From Nereocystis luetkeana (taxonomy: Eukaryota; Sar; Phaeophyceae; Laminariales; Laminariaceae), in assembly GCA_031213475.1 (NCBI GenBank), contig JARUPZ010000020.1:3559813-3623812 (forward strand): 64,000 nucleotides of DNA, written 5' to 3'. A model generated the notes under the pieces. That model was not told where the DNA came from. It did not search any database and saw only the letters and a list, made by a program, of their open reading frames with translations. Position numbers and translations under genes: made by a program. This document shows, one piece after another, positions 8,601 to 16,944 of the stretch (positions are counted from its first letter, which is position 1; every line of letters starts with the position of its first letter).

Positions 8601-11033
8601 GGTTTACGTGTGATTCGTTGTGCATGTATACCTATTCACAGGCCACATCGGGTTTGACGCACTTTCATCTCTTTTCAAATTCGGTTTCTGGGTGACTTAC
8701 TAATGACTCACTATTAGTGCAGAGCTCCTCAAGTAAGGACCCTCGGAAGGCAAAAGTGGGTGCCACCCCCTCTCTCGTCCCAGGTAGGACGTTTCCCAGG
8801 GATCAATTTGGAGGGAGGACTCAGATTCCGGTAGAATCAGGTCGGGGTGGGACCAGGAGGCGAAAACCGGGAGCAGGTTGAGGGTATGTATACAAGTTTG
8901 GTTTGCGTTTCCCCCCAGTGTATATTGCGGGGGGGCCGTAGTTAATAGGAGCAAATATTGTTGGTAAAAATTGTTAAATATTTTGGTTTTTATGTATACC
9001 ATAGGTCCTATTAACTATGGTCCCCCGTAATAGTTAAGTGGGTGGTCGTCCCTAACATCGCCTTCCGTTCCTACCGTATATAGCCTTGTATGTATTCCTC
9101 GTACCGCCCAAATAACGCCTTCTGTTCCTGCAGTTGCCCCCCAGATGTCGCCCTACCTGGTGCATATCTCCCGTACCCCCGCCCCCTCGAAATATCGCCT
9201 TCCGTGCCTCCTGTAAAACCCCTCAAACCCAGGAGTCCGGGCTGAAATACCACCTCACGTATTTCCCGTACTCGCTCAAATGTTGCCTTCCGTTTCTACA
9301 GTTGCCCCCCAGATATAGACTTACGTTTCCCCCCCCTCCCCCCGCCAAATATCGCCTTCCGTGCCTCCTGTAAGACCCCTCAAATCCAGGGGTCCAAGCT
9401 GAAATGTCGCCTCACGTAATTCCCGAACCCGCCCAATTATCGCCTTCCGTTCCTACAGGTGTCGCCCAAATACTGCCTCACGTATTATATCCCGTCCCCC
9501 GTGCCCCCCCCCCCGCCCCCCCAAATATCGCCTGCCGTGCCTCCTGTAAAACCCTTCACACCCAGGGGTCAAAGCTGAAGGGCAAGGCCCGAAGGGAGAT
9601 GCTCCAGAAGCGAGAGAGGCTGGCCAAGAACCGGCAGGCGCGGAGCCAGATAGACCAGCTGGTGACCTTCAAGCGGCTCTCCCTGACTGGAAGGGTGCTG
9701 CCCGGGGACAGGACGGCGGAGGTCAAGGCTGGCCCGCCGGTCAAGTACTTCGGCTTCGCGAGGGTGCGTACACTGCTGTGTGCCAGTGGTGGATACCGTA
9801 TGGAACTTTTCGATATACCAAGCTGTGGATGTCTCGGAATATCGAATTCTCGGCACATCGTATATATGTCATGTATCAAAACGCGTTTTACCCTCCGCCC
9901 CCTAGCATCCCCAACCCCAACCCCAACCCCAAACTCAACCCAATCCAACCCCAAACTCAACCCAATCCAACCCAACCCAACCCAACCCAACCCAACCCAA
10001 CCCAACCCAACTCAACCCAACCCAACCCAACCCAACCCAACCCAACCCAACCCAACCCAACCCAACCCAACCCAACCCAACCCAACCCAACCCAACCCAA
10101 CCCAACCCAACCCAACCCAACCCACCCTGGTGTGACACGTCTGTTTGTGCTCCGCAGGACCAGCGCATCTTCCTCCTCCGCAACGCTCGGGCTGGTGCCG
10201 ACCTCCTGACCCGCAAGCGACTGCTGGTGACAAAGGCGCAGTCGCGCGCCAAGAGGGCGGCGCTCGCCTCTCCCCCGCCCCCTCTCCCCTCCTCCTCCTC
10301 CTCCGCCCCGCCTCCGCAAGACTCCACCCCTGCGGTGCCGTGTGGAGGCGGTGGTAGGAGTAGTAAGAAGACTAGAGTTGTTGGCGCGGTCACGGGTTCA
10401 CCCTCCGGGGTCACCGTGGCGGCAGGAAGGGGACGGGGGGGAGAAGGGGGGGGGGCGGTTGGAGATGGGGGAGGGGAGGGACCGGTGCGAGAGCTTGGGG
10501 GGGAGGAGAGGGGGGGGGGGGGTGAGGTGGTGGGAGGAGAGGAAGTAGGAGGAGGAGGAGGAGGAGGAAAGAAAGGAGAAGACGTAGGAAAGGAAAGAGG
10601 AGAAGGAGGAGGAAGAGGAAGAGGAGGAGGAGAAGTAGGAGAGCCGGGGGTATTGATGGAACAAACCGCAACCCCCACAAGCGCTCCCGCTACGCCCGCT
10701 TTCCCCGCCACCACCACCACCACCACCACCGGTGCGGGCAACGCCGCACGATCATCGATACGCGCGCAGGGAGAATCTCCGACGGAGAGCGCGGCCGGCC
10801 TGGCGGCGCCTTCGACATCCGTGACCTCGGCGCCGCTGGTGGCGGCGCTGACGGCAGCGACAGCGGTAACGGAAGCGGTAGCACCAGAGGGGATGGAATT
10901 GGAGGGGGCGCGTGGGAGCGGCGGCGACGCAGCATCGACGGTCCACGGGGCCTCCCCTGGGGAGGGAAGAGGCATGGCAACGCCGCGCTCCGAAACGACA
11001 GGGGGGGAGGGGGGGGCGCGTTCACCGAGATGA
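412..11033 (+). CDS. SET-domain histone lysine methyltransferase (SET2/ASH1/NSD type), 5'-partial, at least 8 exons
   Basis: The exons join in frame as 412-525, 3226-3292, 4055-4147, 5410-5558, 6083-6194, 7741-7842, 9566-9763 and 10158-11033, all with GT-AG introns and compatible phases. Together they encode about 570 residues. In order these are an AWS cysteine cluster (CNCTDGCGDSC), a SET domain with GWGL, EYVGE, INHSCDPNC and the catalytic-tyrosine segment SYDYK, a post-SET zinc site (CMCGAENCRGTL), a basic helical segment, and a low-complexity tail. By family knowledge, AWS-SET-post-SET enzymes methylate histone H3, usually K36, using S-adenosylmethionine in the nucleus. No PHD, PWWP, bromo or WW domain is visible here; any N-terminal domain would lie upstream of the window. 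The introns are heavily invaded by repeats. The enzyme class is secure; the exact substrate and subfamily are inference. Confidence 0.9.
594..815 (-). mobile_element. Poly(C)-ending dispersed repeat, long copy 1 (truncated)
   Basis: Read on the minus strand this matches the 3' half of the copies near 4.7, 6.6 and 7.2 kb, including TTCATGCGACTCGCC, the CCCGAC block and the terminal GAGTAC followed by a C-run (seen here as a G-run before GTACTC). It lies in a SET intron, antisense to the gene. No ORF or transposase is visible. Confidence 0.7.
1007..1250. repeat. GGTC/GGTT-type tandem array
   Basis: About 240 bp of tetranucleotide-like repeats (GGTC, GGTT, TGTT) with a higher-order period of about 24 to 28 bp, seen in the recurring block GGTCTGTTGGTCAGTTGGTC. 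It lies in an intron. The long ORFs on both strands here are products of the repeat. Confidence 0.85.
1606..1697. mobile_element. R1 miniature inverted-repeat element, copy 1
   Basis: A hairpin-forming element whose arms contain GGGGACAAACCACTC and GTTTGTCCCTAAAACGGGAC. Ends are of the ACCCTTTTAG...CTGAAAAGGTT type. One of at least seven copies in the window. Confidence 0.75.
1800..1904. mobile_element. R1 miniature inverted-repeat element, copy 2
   Basis: Second R1 copy, about 100 bp after the first. It starts TTAACCCGTTTAGGACTGCA and ends TACAAGGGTTGA. The left edge carries a TTAA, as in the best-preserved copy at 22.7 kb. Confidence 0.75.
1975..2290. repeat. GATACGATACCGAT tandem array
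   Basis: Nine or so degenerate units of about 30 to 38 bp, each with TCGATACGATACCGAT followed by AAACAAAAA or AACCC-type spacers. It is intronic. The minus-strand ORFs (F/Y/R-rich) across it are repeat artefacts. Confidence 0.8.
2356..2465. mobile_element. R2 foldback element, copy 1
   Basis: Element with termini TATAACGGGGGATCATAG and ACTATGGTCCCCCGTAATA, with TTAATAGGACC and GGTCCTATTAA in the arms. It has the same structure as six other copies in the window. Confidence 0.75.
3226..3292 (+). CDS. SET gene exon b: AWS domain, second part
   Basis: A 67-bp exon between GAGCAG and GTGGGG. Joined to exon a it reads through CTQGASCGNRRIQNRGVAK, completing the AWS cysteine pattern and leading directly into the SET N-terminus in phase 0. 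The phase fit on both sides supports the call. Confidence 0.85.
3600..4050. repeat. Degenerate GTTACGTTTG-type array before exon c
   Basis: A pyrimidine- and GTTAC-rich array of about 12- to 15-bp units (variants of TTTGTCGTTAC) fills the 3' half of the intron and ends at the exon c acceptor. It probably supplies the polypyrimidine context for splicing. Confidence 0.65.
4055..4147 (+). CDS. SET gene exon c: start of SET domain
   Basis: Thirty-one codons, from VETFREPGMGWGLRV to SLVGEYVGE, flanked by ACAG and GTGAGC. It contains the GWGL and EYVGE motifs of the cofactor-binding half of the SET fold. The intron just upstream is a degenerate GTTAC-rich tandem array that runs into the acceptor. 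Confidence 0.9.
4379..4487. repeat. Tandem pair of 55- to 58-bp units with C-runs
   Basis: The block GACCTGGCGGTCAGGTTAG followed by ATCATTTT is present twice, each time preceded by a run of C and G. The second unit leads into the long poly(C)-ending repeat copy 2. Confidence 0.7.
4462..4872 (+). mobile_element. Poly(C)-ending dispersed repeat, long copy 2
   Basis: It begins near GGTTAGATCATTT, passes AAGAACCTTTACTCCGCACA, CGGTTCTTAGTAGGATGC and TCATGCGACTCGCCCAACAC, and ends CATACGACTACGGCCATG then GAGTAC and a C-rich tail. Same sequence order as the copies at 6.3 and 6.9 kb. Confidence 0.75.
5101..5240 (+). repeat. Short terminal cassettes of the poly(C)-ending family
   Basis: Two partial ends lie here in direct order: TACGGCCATGAATGGTATCG with GAGTAC and a long C-run, then CATACGACTACGGTCATGCA with GAGCAC and C-rich sequence. 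They lack the upstream 300 to 400 bp of the long copies. Confidence 0.6.
5410..5558 (+). CDS. SET gene exon d: SET insert and core
   Basis: The exon opens with VIDEAMVEHRMAEQRR and ends with GNLMRLINH plus two bases of the serine codon of NHSCDPNC. The donor is GTGAGC. Poly(C)-rich intron sequence precedes the CCAG acceptor. Confidence 0.9.
5650..5700. repeat. (GTA)n microsatellite
   Basis: About 15 GTA/TAG trinucleotides in the intron after exon d. Confidence 0.9.
6083..6194 (+). CDS. SET gene exon e: NHSCDPNC and catalytic segment
   Basis: The first base completes the serine of INHSCDPNC, and the exon runs to SLSYDYK, which holds the catalytic tyrosine. The acceptor is CGGCAG after a pyrimidine-rich tract and the donor is GTGACT. 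It ends in phase 0. Confidence 0.92.
6259..6790 (+). mobile_element. Poly(C)-ending dispersed repeat, long copy 3 (first of tandem pair)
   Basis: The most complete form. It starts GGTTGGGTTGGCGTCGGTTG just after TTTTTATAG, has an internal T-run near 6333-6352, and ends CATACGACTACGGCCATGCA, GAGTAC and C-runs. The next copy follows almost immediately with the same start, so the unit is tandemly duplicated inside the intron. Confidence 0.8.
6870..7385 (+). mobile_element. Poly(C)-ending dispersed repeat, long copy 4 (second of tandem pair)
   Basis: It repeats copy 3 from GGTTGGGTTGGCGTCGG to the CATGCATGATATCG end with few differences: a T-run broken by G, and small insertions near 7290-7330. 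C-rich intron sequence continues beyond it to exon f. Confidence 0.8.
7741..7842 (+). CDS. SET gene exon f: post-SET zinc site
   Basis: Thirty-four codons starting FSTNETAKFRCMCGAENC, so that YDYK from exon e continues into the usual Y-D-Y-x-F sequence. The CxCx4C post-SET cluster is intact. The donor is GTGAGA. Confidence 0.92.
7945..7990. repeat. (TTG)n microsatellite
   Basis: A run of GTT trinucleotides in the intron after exon f. Confidence 0.85.
8921..9032. mobile_element. R2 foldback element, copy 2
   Basis: Termini TATATTGCGGGGGGGCCGTA and ACTATGGTCCCCCGTAATAG, with GTTAATAGGA and TCCTATTAAC arms around an A/T-rich centre. It sits in a SET intron. Confidence 0.78.
9130..9595 (+). repeat. 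Tandem array that duplicates the exon g 3' splice site
   Basis: Three degenerate copies (spacing about 157 and 176 bp) share CTCCTGTAA, a C-rich step, CCAGG and a stretch corresponding to the first exon codons. The last copy contains the accepted splice site at 9565/9566. The first two have AG at 9231-9232 and 9388-9389. Confidence 0.75.
9566..9763 (+). CDS. SET gene exon g: basic region after post-SET
   Basis: Sixty-six codons beginning GSKLKGKARREMLQKRER and ending KYFGFAR before GTGCGT. The segment is rich in Lys and Arg and probably helical. The acceptor and the first codons are repeated, in degenerate form, twice in the intron just upstream. Confidence 0.85.
9905..10122. repeat. (CCCAA)n pentanucleotide array
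   Basis: About 40 near-perfect CCCAA units in the last SET intron, with a few AACTC or ATCC variants at the left. The complementary strand is (TTGGG)n and could form G-quadruplexes. The long ORFs on both strands (NPTQP or GWVGL type) are artefacts of the array. Confidence 0.92.
10158..11033 (+). CDS. SET gene exon h: terminal low-complexity exon
   Basis: After TCCGCAG the frame reads DQRIFLLRNARAGADLLTRK and then enters long Ser/Pro, Gly/Glu, Thr and Ala-rich stretches before the TGA at 11031-11033. The first 30 or so codons look like structured protein. The Gly/Glu-rich part (about 10430-10650) is an almost pure purine tract, so its length could vary between alleles. Phase 0 with exon g. 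Confidence 0.82.
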   Translation, partial: DQRIFLLRNARAGADLLTRKRLLVTKAQSRAKRAALASPPPPLPSSSSSAPPPQDSTPAVPCGGGGRSSKKTRVVGAVTGSPSGVTVAAGRGRGGEGGGAVGDGGGEGPVRELGGEERGGGGEVVGGEEVGGGGGGGKKGEDVGKERGEGGGRGRGGGEVGEPGVLMEQTATPTSAPATPAFPATTTTTTTGAGNAARSSIRAQGESPTESAAGLAAPSTSVTSAPLVAALTAATAVTEAVAPEGMELEGARGSGGDAASTVHGASPGEGRGMATPRSETTGGEGGARSPR

Positions 11034-12199
11034 GCAGGAAAGTGCAACGCGACGGGTCGTGTCGCACTTCATTGCAGGGGCGCGTGTGGAGGGGCGGGGG
11101 GGGGGGAAGGGGGATGGGGGGGGGGTTAAGTAGATAGGATTTTTATAGTAAAGTGTGATTCTTCTTCTTTTTGTGCTCGTTTGCCTTTGGAAATCGCGGG
11201 TGCCGGCTCTCAAGAGAACCCTTGACTTACGGTATCCTATGCTGAATGAAACCAGCATATTAAGGCCAACATAGGCCTTGGACGTGCCCAAAGAAGACCG
11301 ACCTCTTACTTAGTACCAGGGTAGCATCTTTTGATGGAGAGTGGGATGGAGTGATATTTGATCAAGGGGGGGGGGGGAGGGCGTTTTTTTTTCAGGCTGG
11401 CATCGGTGTCGAGGGTATGCGGAGGGTTCATGGGTGTATGCCTCCGTCGCCTTGAAACCTGAGTGTTTTGTTCTATGTCGAGGTTATGTCTCTCTAGAAT
11501 GCTGCTTTGCTGCGTGAGGAGCAGCTGTGCCGTGAGGAGGTGGCTTGCTTAGCATAGCAGTCACAACCCCCCTCCCCTCCCCCCGTACGTGCTCCCCCCC
11601 TTCATGATGATCATTTTGGAATTTTTGGTTCAGTTTTTTTTTTGTTTTTCCGATTTCGACACGAGACAGTGTTGAAATGGTCACGATGACGGCGCATACG
11701 GACGGATGGGGTTTGGAGGGTCGGCCGTAGTTGTGTGACCATTGGCGCTCGCGGGGTGGGGGGGGACTTGGCTGGCAGCTCATGTGGTTCTGCCATGCCT
11801 AGGGTGCGGATGTGGGGGAGGGGGACGGCAAGCCAGTTTCTAGCACTGCATATTCGATTCCCTCTCGCACTATTTTGTTTTACTCTTTGGAGTGTGAGAG
11901 ATTAACGGAGTGGGGGCGACTCTTTTCGCTGTCTGGGCACCGAGTGTCGTGCAAAGGACTCTCTTCTCTGTCTCGCCAGCTCTTCTTTTTTTTTTCAAGC
12001 GTTTGTCCGTTTTGTCTCTGTTATTTAGCTCTTTTTTGTCTCTGTTGTTCAGCTCTCCTCGCCCGTCTCTGTTTTTCAGCTCTGTCTTTGTTTGCTTGTC
12101 TATCTTTGTCCCTTCCTCACCAAATATCCTATCAACAGTATATTGAAAATATCAAAATCATCAGCTGCAAGATCGAGATAGGAAATCGGTCTGTTTTTC

Positions 12200-12625
12200 A
12201 GGACGCGTCGAGGCCTATTTCGGCCTTGACATACTAGCTTTTAGTGCTGGGGGGCGGTCAGTCAAGGGGTCAAACTGCGGTCTCCTAGAATCTTATTATA
12301 CTATTTGTAGTATAGAGGGCGGTCAGTCAAGGGATCCAACTGGAGTCTACTGGCATGTCTAAACCGCATGGCGTCACGTCACGCAGCCATGCGTTTTGGG
12401 CGCGTCAAGGCCTCTTTCGGCCCTAACATACTAGTTTTAGTGCAGGGGGGCGGTCAGTCAAGGGGTCAAACTGCGGTCTCCTATTAATAGCATCTGCATA
12501 TACTATTCGTAGTATAGAGGGCGGTCAGTCAAGGCGTCAAACCGCGGTCTACTGGCAGGTCTGAACCGCACGGCGTCACGCCACGCTGTCTACGCATTTT
12601 TTGGGCGCGTCAAAGCCTCTTCTTG
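12200..12625. repeat. Tandem repeat of about 195 bp with GGGCGGTCAGTCAAGG half-units
   Basis: About two and a bit units. Each contains the 16-mer GGGCGGTCAGTCAAGG twice (near 12252, 12318, 12449 and 12520), a CGGTCTC or GGTCTACTGGCA step, a GGCGTCAC block and GGGCGCGTCAAGGCCTC. A related fragment follows near 12790. Confidence 0.82.
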
Positions 12626-13439
12626 ACCTTGACATATGAATGCTGTTAATGTTACGAGGCCCTATGGTAATCAGAAGCCAAGATGGACCAAAAAAACATA
12701 CCAGGCACATATCACCATATTTTCTCATTACCATGTCCCCCCGCAGTAGTTTTAGTCCAGGGGGACCGTTGGCTTATGGGCGTTGAGGTTCATCAGTCAA
12801 GGGGGGTCAATAATCCGCCGTCCCCTACGAATAGCATGTTTGCTTTATCACTTGCCTTCTCTGCTCGAACGGTTGCGCCTTTCGCCGCCCGCGTTTTTTT
12901 TTCTTTTCTTTCGACTCCATTTTTCTTGTTTTTTTTTTTGTTTACTTTGTTTTAGCGAGATACGGTACGGTACCACTTTTGTTCGGAAATTAAGAGCGCG
13001 TTTGGATAAGCCACCCCCAAAGATCCAAGCTCACTCCGTGTTTCCGGACGTAACAAGCGGTGGTATACTATTCTGGGTGGAGAATGTAAGGCCCGATTAG
13101 GTTCATGTTCATCCCCCAGAGGTCCTTATATTTCCGATCATAGTGGTGTAGTACAAGAACAGAGGTTTCCCGACGGCAGTTTTGTGAGTGGTCGATTCTT
13201 TTTGGAGGGAAGCTCTCTGATTGGCCAAAAGTTATCTGGTGGACGTATGACGGCACTGTTAAAATAGTGGCCACGATGTCAGCCTTGAATCGGTGTATTG
13301 CAGCCGTGGTTGCTGGCTGCTGATTGGTTGGAGTAGTTGAATAATTGTCCCGAATCGGTGAGTAGATACTCCGAGGCTAGGTTCCGAAAGAGTTGGGCTT
13401 GATCGCGGTATGGTTGTCTGTTGTACTATGTTTTGCCAC

Positions 13440-13760
13440 GCTTTTTATGAGCAAATGCGGTGCTATGGTATTGTATGCTATGCTGCGCTATGGTATGGCA
13501 TGGTGTGCTTTTGCTAACTTTATGCCTGATAGCAATTAAGGTGCTATGCTATGCAGGTGCAATGGCATGCCATGGTATGGTATGCTTTATATCAATTGTG
13601 GCGCTATGGTATGCCTCGAGCCGTGGTCGGTTGGGGTATGGTATGCTACGCTGGGCAATGCCGCGGTTTAAGCATCGCTTTGCTATGTCAGGCAGTGCAA
13701 TGCTATGCAATACCGTGCAATGCTATCTGCAACACTGCTGTGGCATGCTATGCTGAGCCT
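13440..13760. repeat. TATGC/TATGG-rich cryptic repeat
   Basis: Many interspersed GCTATG, GGTATG and ATGCTATGC words without a clean period. The Met/Cys/Trp-rich ORFs it creates are not convincing as protein. Confidence 0.55.
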
Positions 13761-14364
13761 CGCTACGGGTTTGCCGTACTTGTGGCAGTCGTGTAAAGGA
13801 GGTGTCTTGAGGCGTTAGGCAAAGCCTGTCTGCGGCAGCGCGAGATGCAAACGATCGGGAGACACCAAACCACTACCAGTGTGAAATAATCCCCACTGGC
13901 GCCCGACCCTGGTCGACGAAAACCCGACGTGCCCCGTCCCGGCATGTGTAGCGACGCGAAGGTCTATGGCCATACGAAGTATGTACAACTACACTACGGC
14001 CATGCGAGTCACCCCACGGTAGGGGTTGCAATTTTTTGGGGCCGAAGGTCTCTGACCGATCGAGTCCCCCCCTAGGCGAGGAACCAGCAGCTAGGATGCA
14101 ACTTTTTACTGGTGTGTTCGTACACGACTAGCGCATACGAGTGCGGGTCGGGTGGCGCGAGCAGATTTCTTCCAAGTGCTGTATCGGGTGAGATATCGAG
14201 CTCCTAGTGTGAGGGGGTCAGAGACGTCTGGTGCACCCCTACCGTGACATGGCTCATGCATTACATGAGTACCCCCCCCCCCCTCCTCCCCCTTCTCGCT
14301 CGCACGTCAAAACGGTGGGGTAAATATATCACCCTTGTTTTTTTGTTAAGCCTTAGCGGTAGGT

Positions 14365-14545
14365 CAATACCGGGACGCCAATACTGGCGAGCCATTGCTG
14401 GTGAGAGCCGATACTGGTACTACGTCCATTACTGGTTAGTCAAATACTGGTGAGCCAATACTGGTAAGTACGCCAGCATACCGCCAGTTCTGGCAGGCGC
14501 TGAACACCGGTGTGTCAATACTGGCAAGACAATACTAGTGAGCCA
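14365..14545. repeat. Degenerate minisatellite with CCAATACTGGTGAG units
   Basis: At least ten variants of a 14- to 17-bp unit centred on ATACTGG or GCCAATACTGG, separated by GTGAG, CAAG or TACGTC. Confidence 0.7.
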
Positions 14546-15001
14546 GTTCTTTGCTCGCGAGCTATATAATAGACACCGGCCAGTCCACTTTGGCAAAAAG
14601 CTGATACTGGCATCATGAAGTAGAATGCATTCCGAGCGTAGTGAAGCGGCTGTGTACTGTGTAAAACAATTGTCGCCTATGGTGGAAGCGCGGTGCCCTT
14701 TTTTATCCCTCTGACCTCACATCTGGCAGTGTATTGAGGGATCTGGTGTGGCGGCCTCGAGGAGGGGGGACGGGGGGGGGGCGGAGGGGGGGACGGAGGG
14801 GCGAGATTTTTTCTCGCGCAGTGAGCAATAAATAAGTAACCCTGTTGCCGTAATGTTAAGGAACACTACAGTAGTGTATTCAGTGTCAGTGGAAATAAGC
14901 TGCGTTGCACGTGAGACCACACGCGAATATTAAAAAAGAAAAAAAGAAAATGTCTGTTTTCTTGCTTCTTCTCTCTTTTTTCCTTTTTTTTTGTTTCGTT
15001 G

Positions 15002-15045
15002 CCGCTGCTGCTGCTGCTGCTGCTGCCGCCGCCGCCGCCGCTGTG
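15002..15045. repeat. (CTG)/(CCG) microsatellite
   Basis: GCTGCTGCTG passing into GCCGCCGCCG, giving poly-Ala or poly-Ser shadows. Confidence 0.85.
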
Positions 15046-15514
15046 GCATGCGCTGCCGTCGTGACATACGCTGAAAAGGATGAGGCCCACGAGTTTGAAA
15101 GGAGGACATGATTCTCTGTTTTGTCGATGCGTGTACAAGGAGGTTGAGCCAAGGTTATAGCGCATAATGTTCAAGACCTAAGACTCTTGAAACGACTACA
15201 CATTACATGTGCTAGCCAAGCTCTGGCGTGTCCTATCGATGACCGAGTCTTGCATCAGCCGCGAGTCTTGGAATTGGTCGCTCGAATCGTGGATCTGTGG
15301 CTCGAATCTTGGGTTCGTGACGCGAATTTGAATTCAAAGGTGACCTTGCAGTAGATTCGTAGACAATCACTGACTGGTTGGTGGAGGTGGAAGCGAAACG
15401 CCTCTTTAGTTGGCTAGCTCACCGTGAACGAGCACCAACTCCTTCGGAGCAAGGCAACAAGAGAAACCAACTTATACAATGGTAGTTCGGGGGGGGAGAG
15501 GGGGGGGGTGGGGG

Positions 15515-15640
15515 GGGCGTACTCATGCATGGCCGTAGTCTATGGTGGGGGGGGGGTGGGGGGGGTGTACTCGATAGGAAAGATGTACCCAATTTCATGC
15601 ATGGTCGTAGTCGTATGACGATAGGTGTGGGGGGGGGTGA
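15515..15640 (-). repeat. Reverse-oriented short cassettes of the poly(C)-ending family
   Basis: Two G-runs are each followed by GTACTC and ATGCATGG(C/T)CGTAGTC, which is the family's 3' end read on the opposite strand. No long body follows. Confidence 0.6.
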
Positions 15641-16627
15641 TTCTACTACCACAGCGCGTTGTGGGTGCTGGGTCGATTCTACGATCGAAAGCGTTGCGGC
15701 CCGGGTCATTGTTCGATTGCTATTCTGTTTTACCAAATCAGATGCTACGGGCAACACATTATTTTAGTAGCTATAGGGGCAAGGGTGAGTAACTAAGTTC
15801 GCCTCTCATTTTTGTGAAGACTAGAGGGCCATGGAGTGTGTGTTGGTTGCCCCAAGCAGGGGGCGGAGGGGGGGGGGGGGGGGGGGGCTTGAAGCCTGAT
15901 GAGATATTTATTTTGCAGTAATCGACGTTCCTGTTTTTTTTATCACGGAGCGACAGCACAGCAGCAACTTTCGGCCAGATAAAAGAGGGGAGCCTGTCTG
16001 CGTGAGTTGATGTTATCGCCTTCCCTCAAGGCTGCTTACGCTACGAAAAACCAGAGTAAAAAAAAAAGCGCCCTTTCGTGGGAAGTTGTCCTCCTGGTCG
16101 TACTACAGTAGCAAAAAAATACTTGGCTACCTGGTACAGTACAAGAAACTGGAAATTCAAGCGCGTGGAACCACATTTTTAAATTTCAGCAACGAGGTCC
16201 GCCGCGAAGGGGGACACGAAAAGTGCGGTCGCTTTGGCACACTCACGGGAGTGCACCAAGGAGATCATATTTGCCCTGCCAAATTTTGGGTCGATTGAAA
16301 CATTCGGAGCTATTTATAGAGAAGACAAACGAAAATTCCTCGGAAAAAAAGGCGGCAGACGTGCTTCCAATGTCCTCGTCGTCGTGACTTTTTTGTGTTT
16401 TGTGGGTAGTGCAGCACAGCAGGTGGTCAGTCATCGTGACATTGTAATCCCAGTATCTAAATACCACTCGGAAGAAAACGCCTTCCACCATACATACACG
16501 TGTTCCATCGCACATGAATGTGCGATGCTCGCAGCTGCACTCCGAGCATTACTCAAAAGTTCTCGGCTGTACTCGTACGGTGTCTTTGTTTCTTTCGGGC
16601 ACTATCGAGTCGAAAGCGCGCACATAC

Positions 16628-16938
16628 CGCAAACGAGAGGCGTGACGCGAGCACGGGACCGGGGGAACCAGGAAGGCTGATTGAGGCACTATTAGAACCA
16701 ACAGACCCAATTTCTCGTGTTGGGTGTTCTAGTAGCGCCTCAATCAGCCCTCCTATTAGAACCAACAGACCCAATTTCTCGTGTTGGGTGTTCTAATAGC
16801 GCCTCAATCAGCCCTCCTAATAGAACCAACAGACCCAATTTCTCGTGTTGGGTCTGTTGGTTCTAATAGTGTCTCAATCAGCCCTCCTGGTTCCCCCGGT
16901 CCCGTGCCCGCGTCACGCCTCTCGTTTGCGGTCGCACA
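16628..16938. mobile_element. Foldback element with long arms and three 64-bp internal repeats
   Basis: The left arm (CCGCAAACGAGAGGCGTGAC and onward) and right arm (ending GTCACGCCTCTCGTTTGCGG) are reverse complements over about 80 bp. Between them a 64-bp unit starting TTAGAACCAACAGACCC occurs three times (about 16691, 16755 and 16819), each with its own small ACCCAA...TTGGGT hairpin. Confidence 0.85.
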
Positions 16939-16944
16939 ATCGGC

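Larger units (their letters stand above)
11034..16600. other. Gene-poor interval after the SET gene
   Basis: I see no exon I can support. The interval holds G-runs, a T-rich stretch near 12.0 kb, tandem repeats at 12.2-12.6 and 14.36-14.54 kb, a TATGC-rich tract at 13.44-13.76 kb, reverse or partial ends of the poly(C) family near 11.7, 13.97, 14.27 and 15.5-15.6 kb, and a CTG/CCG microsatellite at 15.0 kb. Confidence 0.5.

Noticed and set aside
9935-11047. A 370-codon minus-strand open frame antisense to the SET terminal exon
   Set aside because: It consists of the (CCCAA)n array and the reverse of the purine tract, and encodes only repeats of a few residues. The plus-strand exon fits splice phases and protein family.
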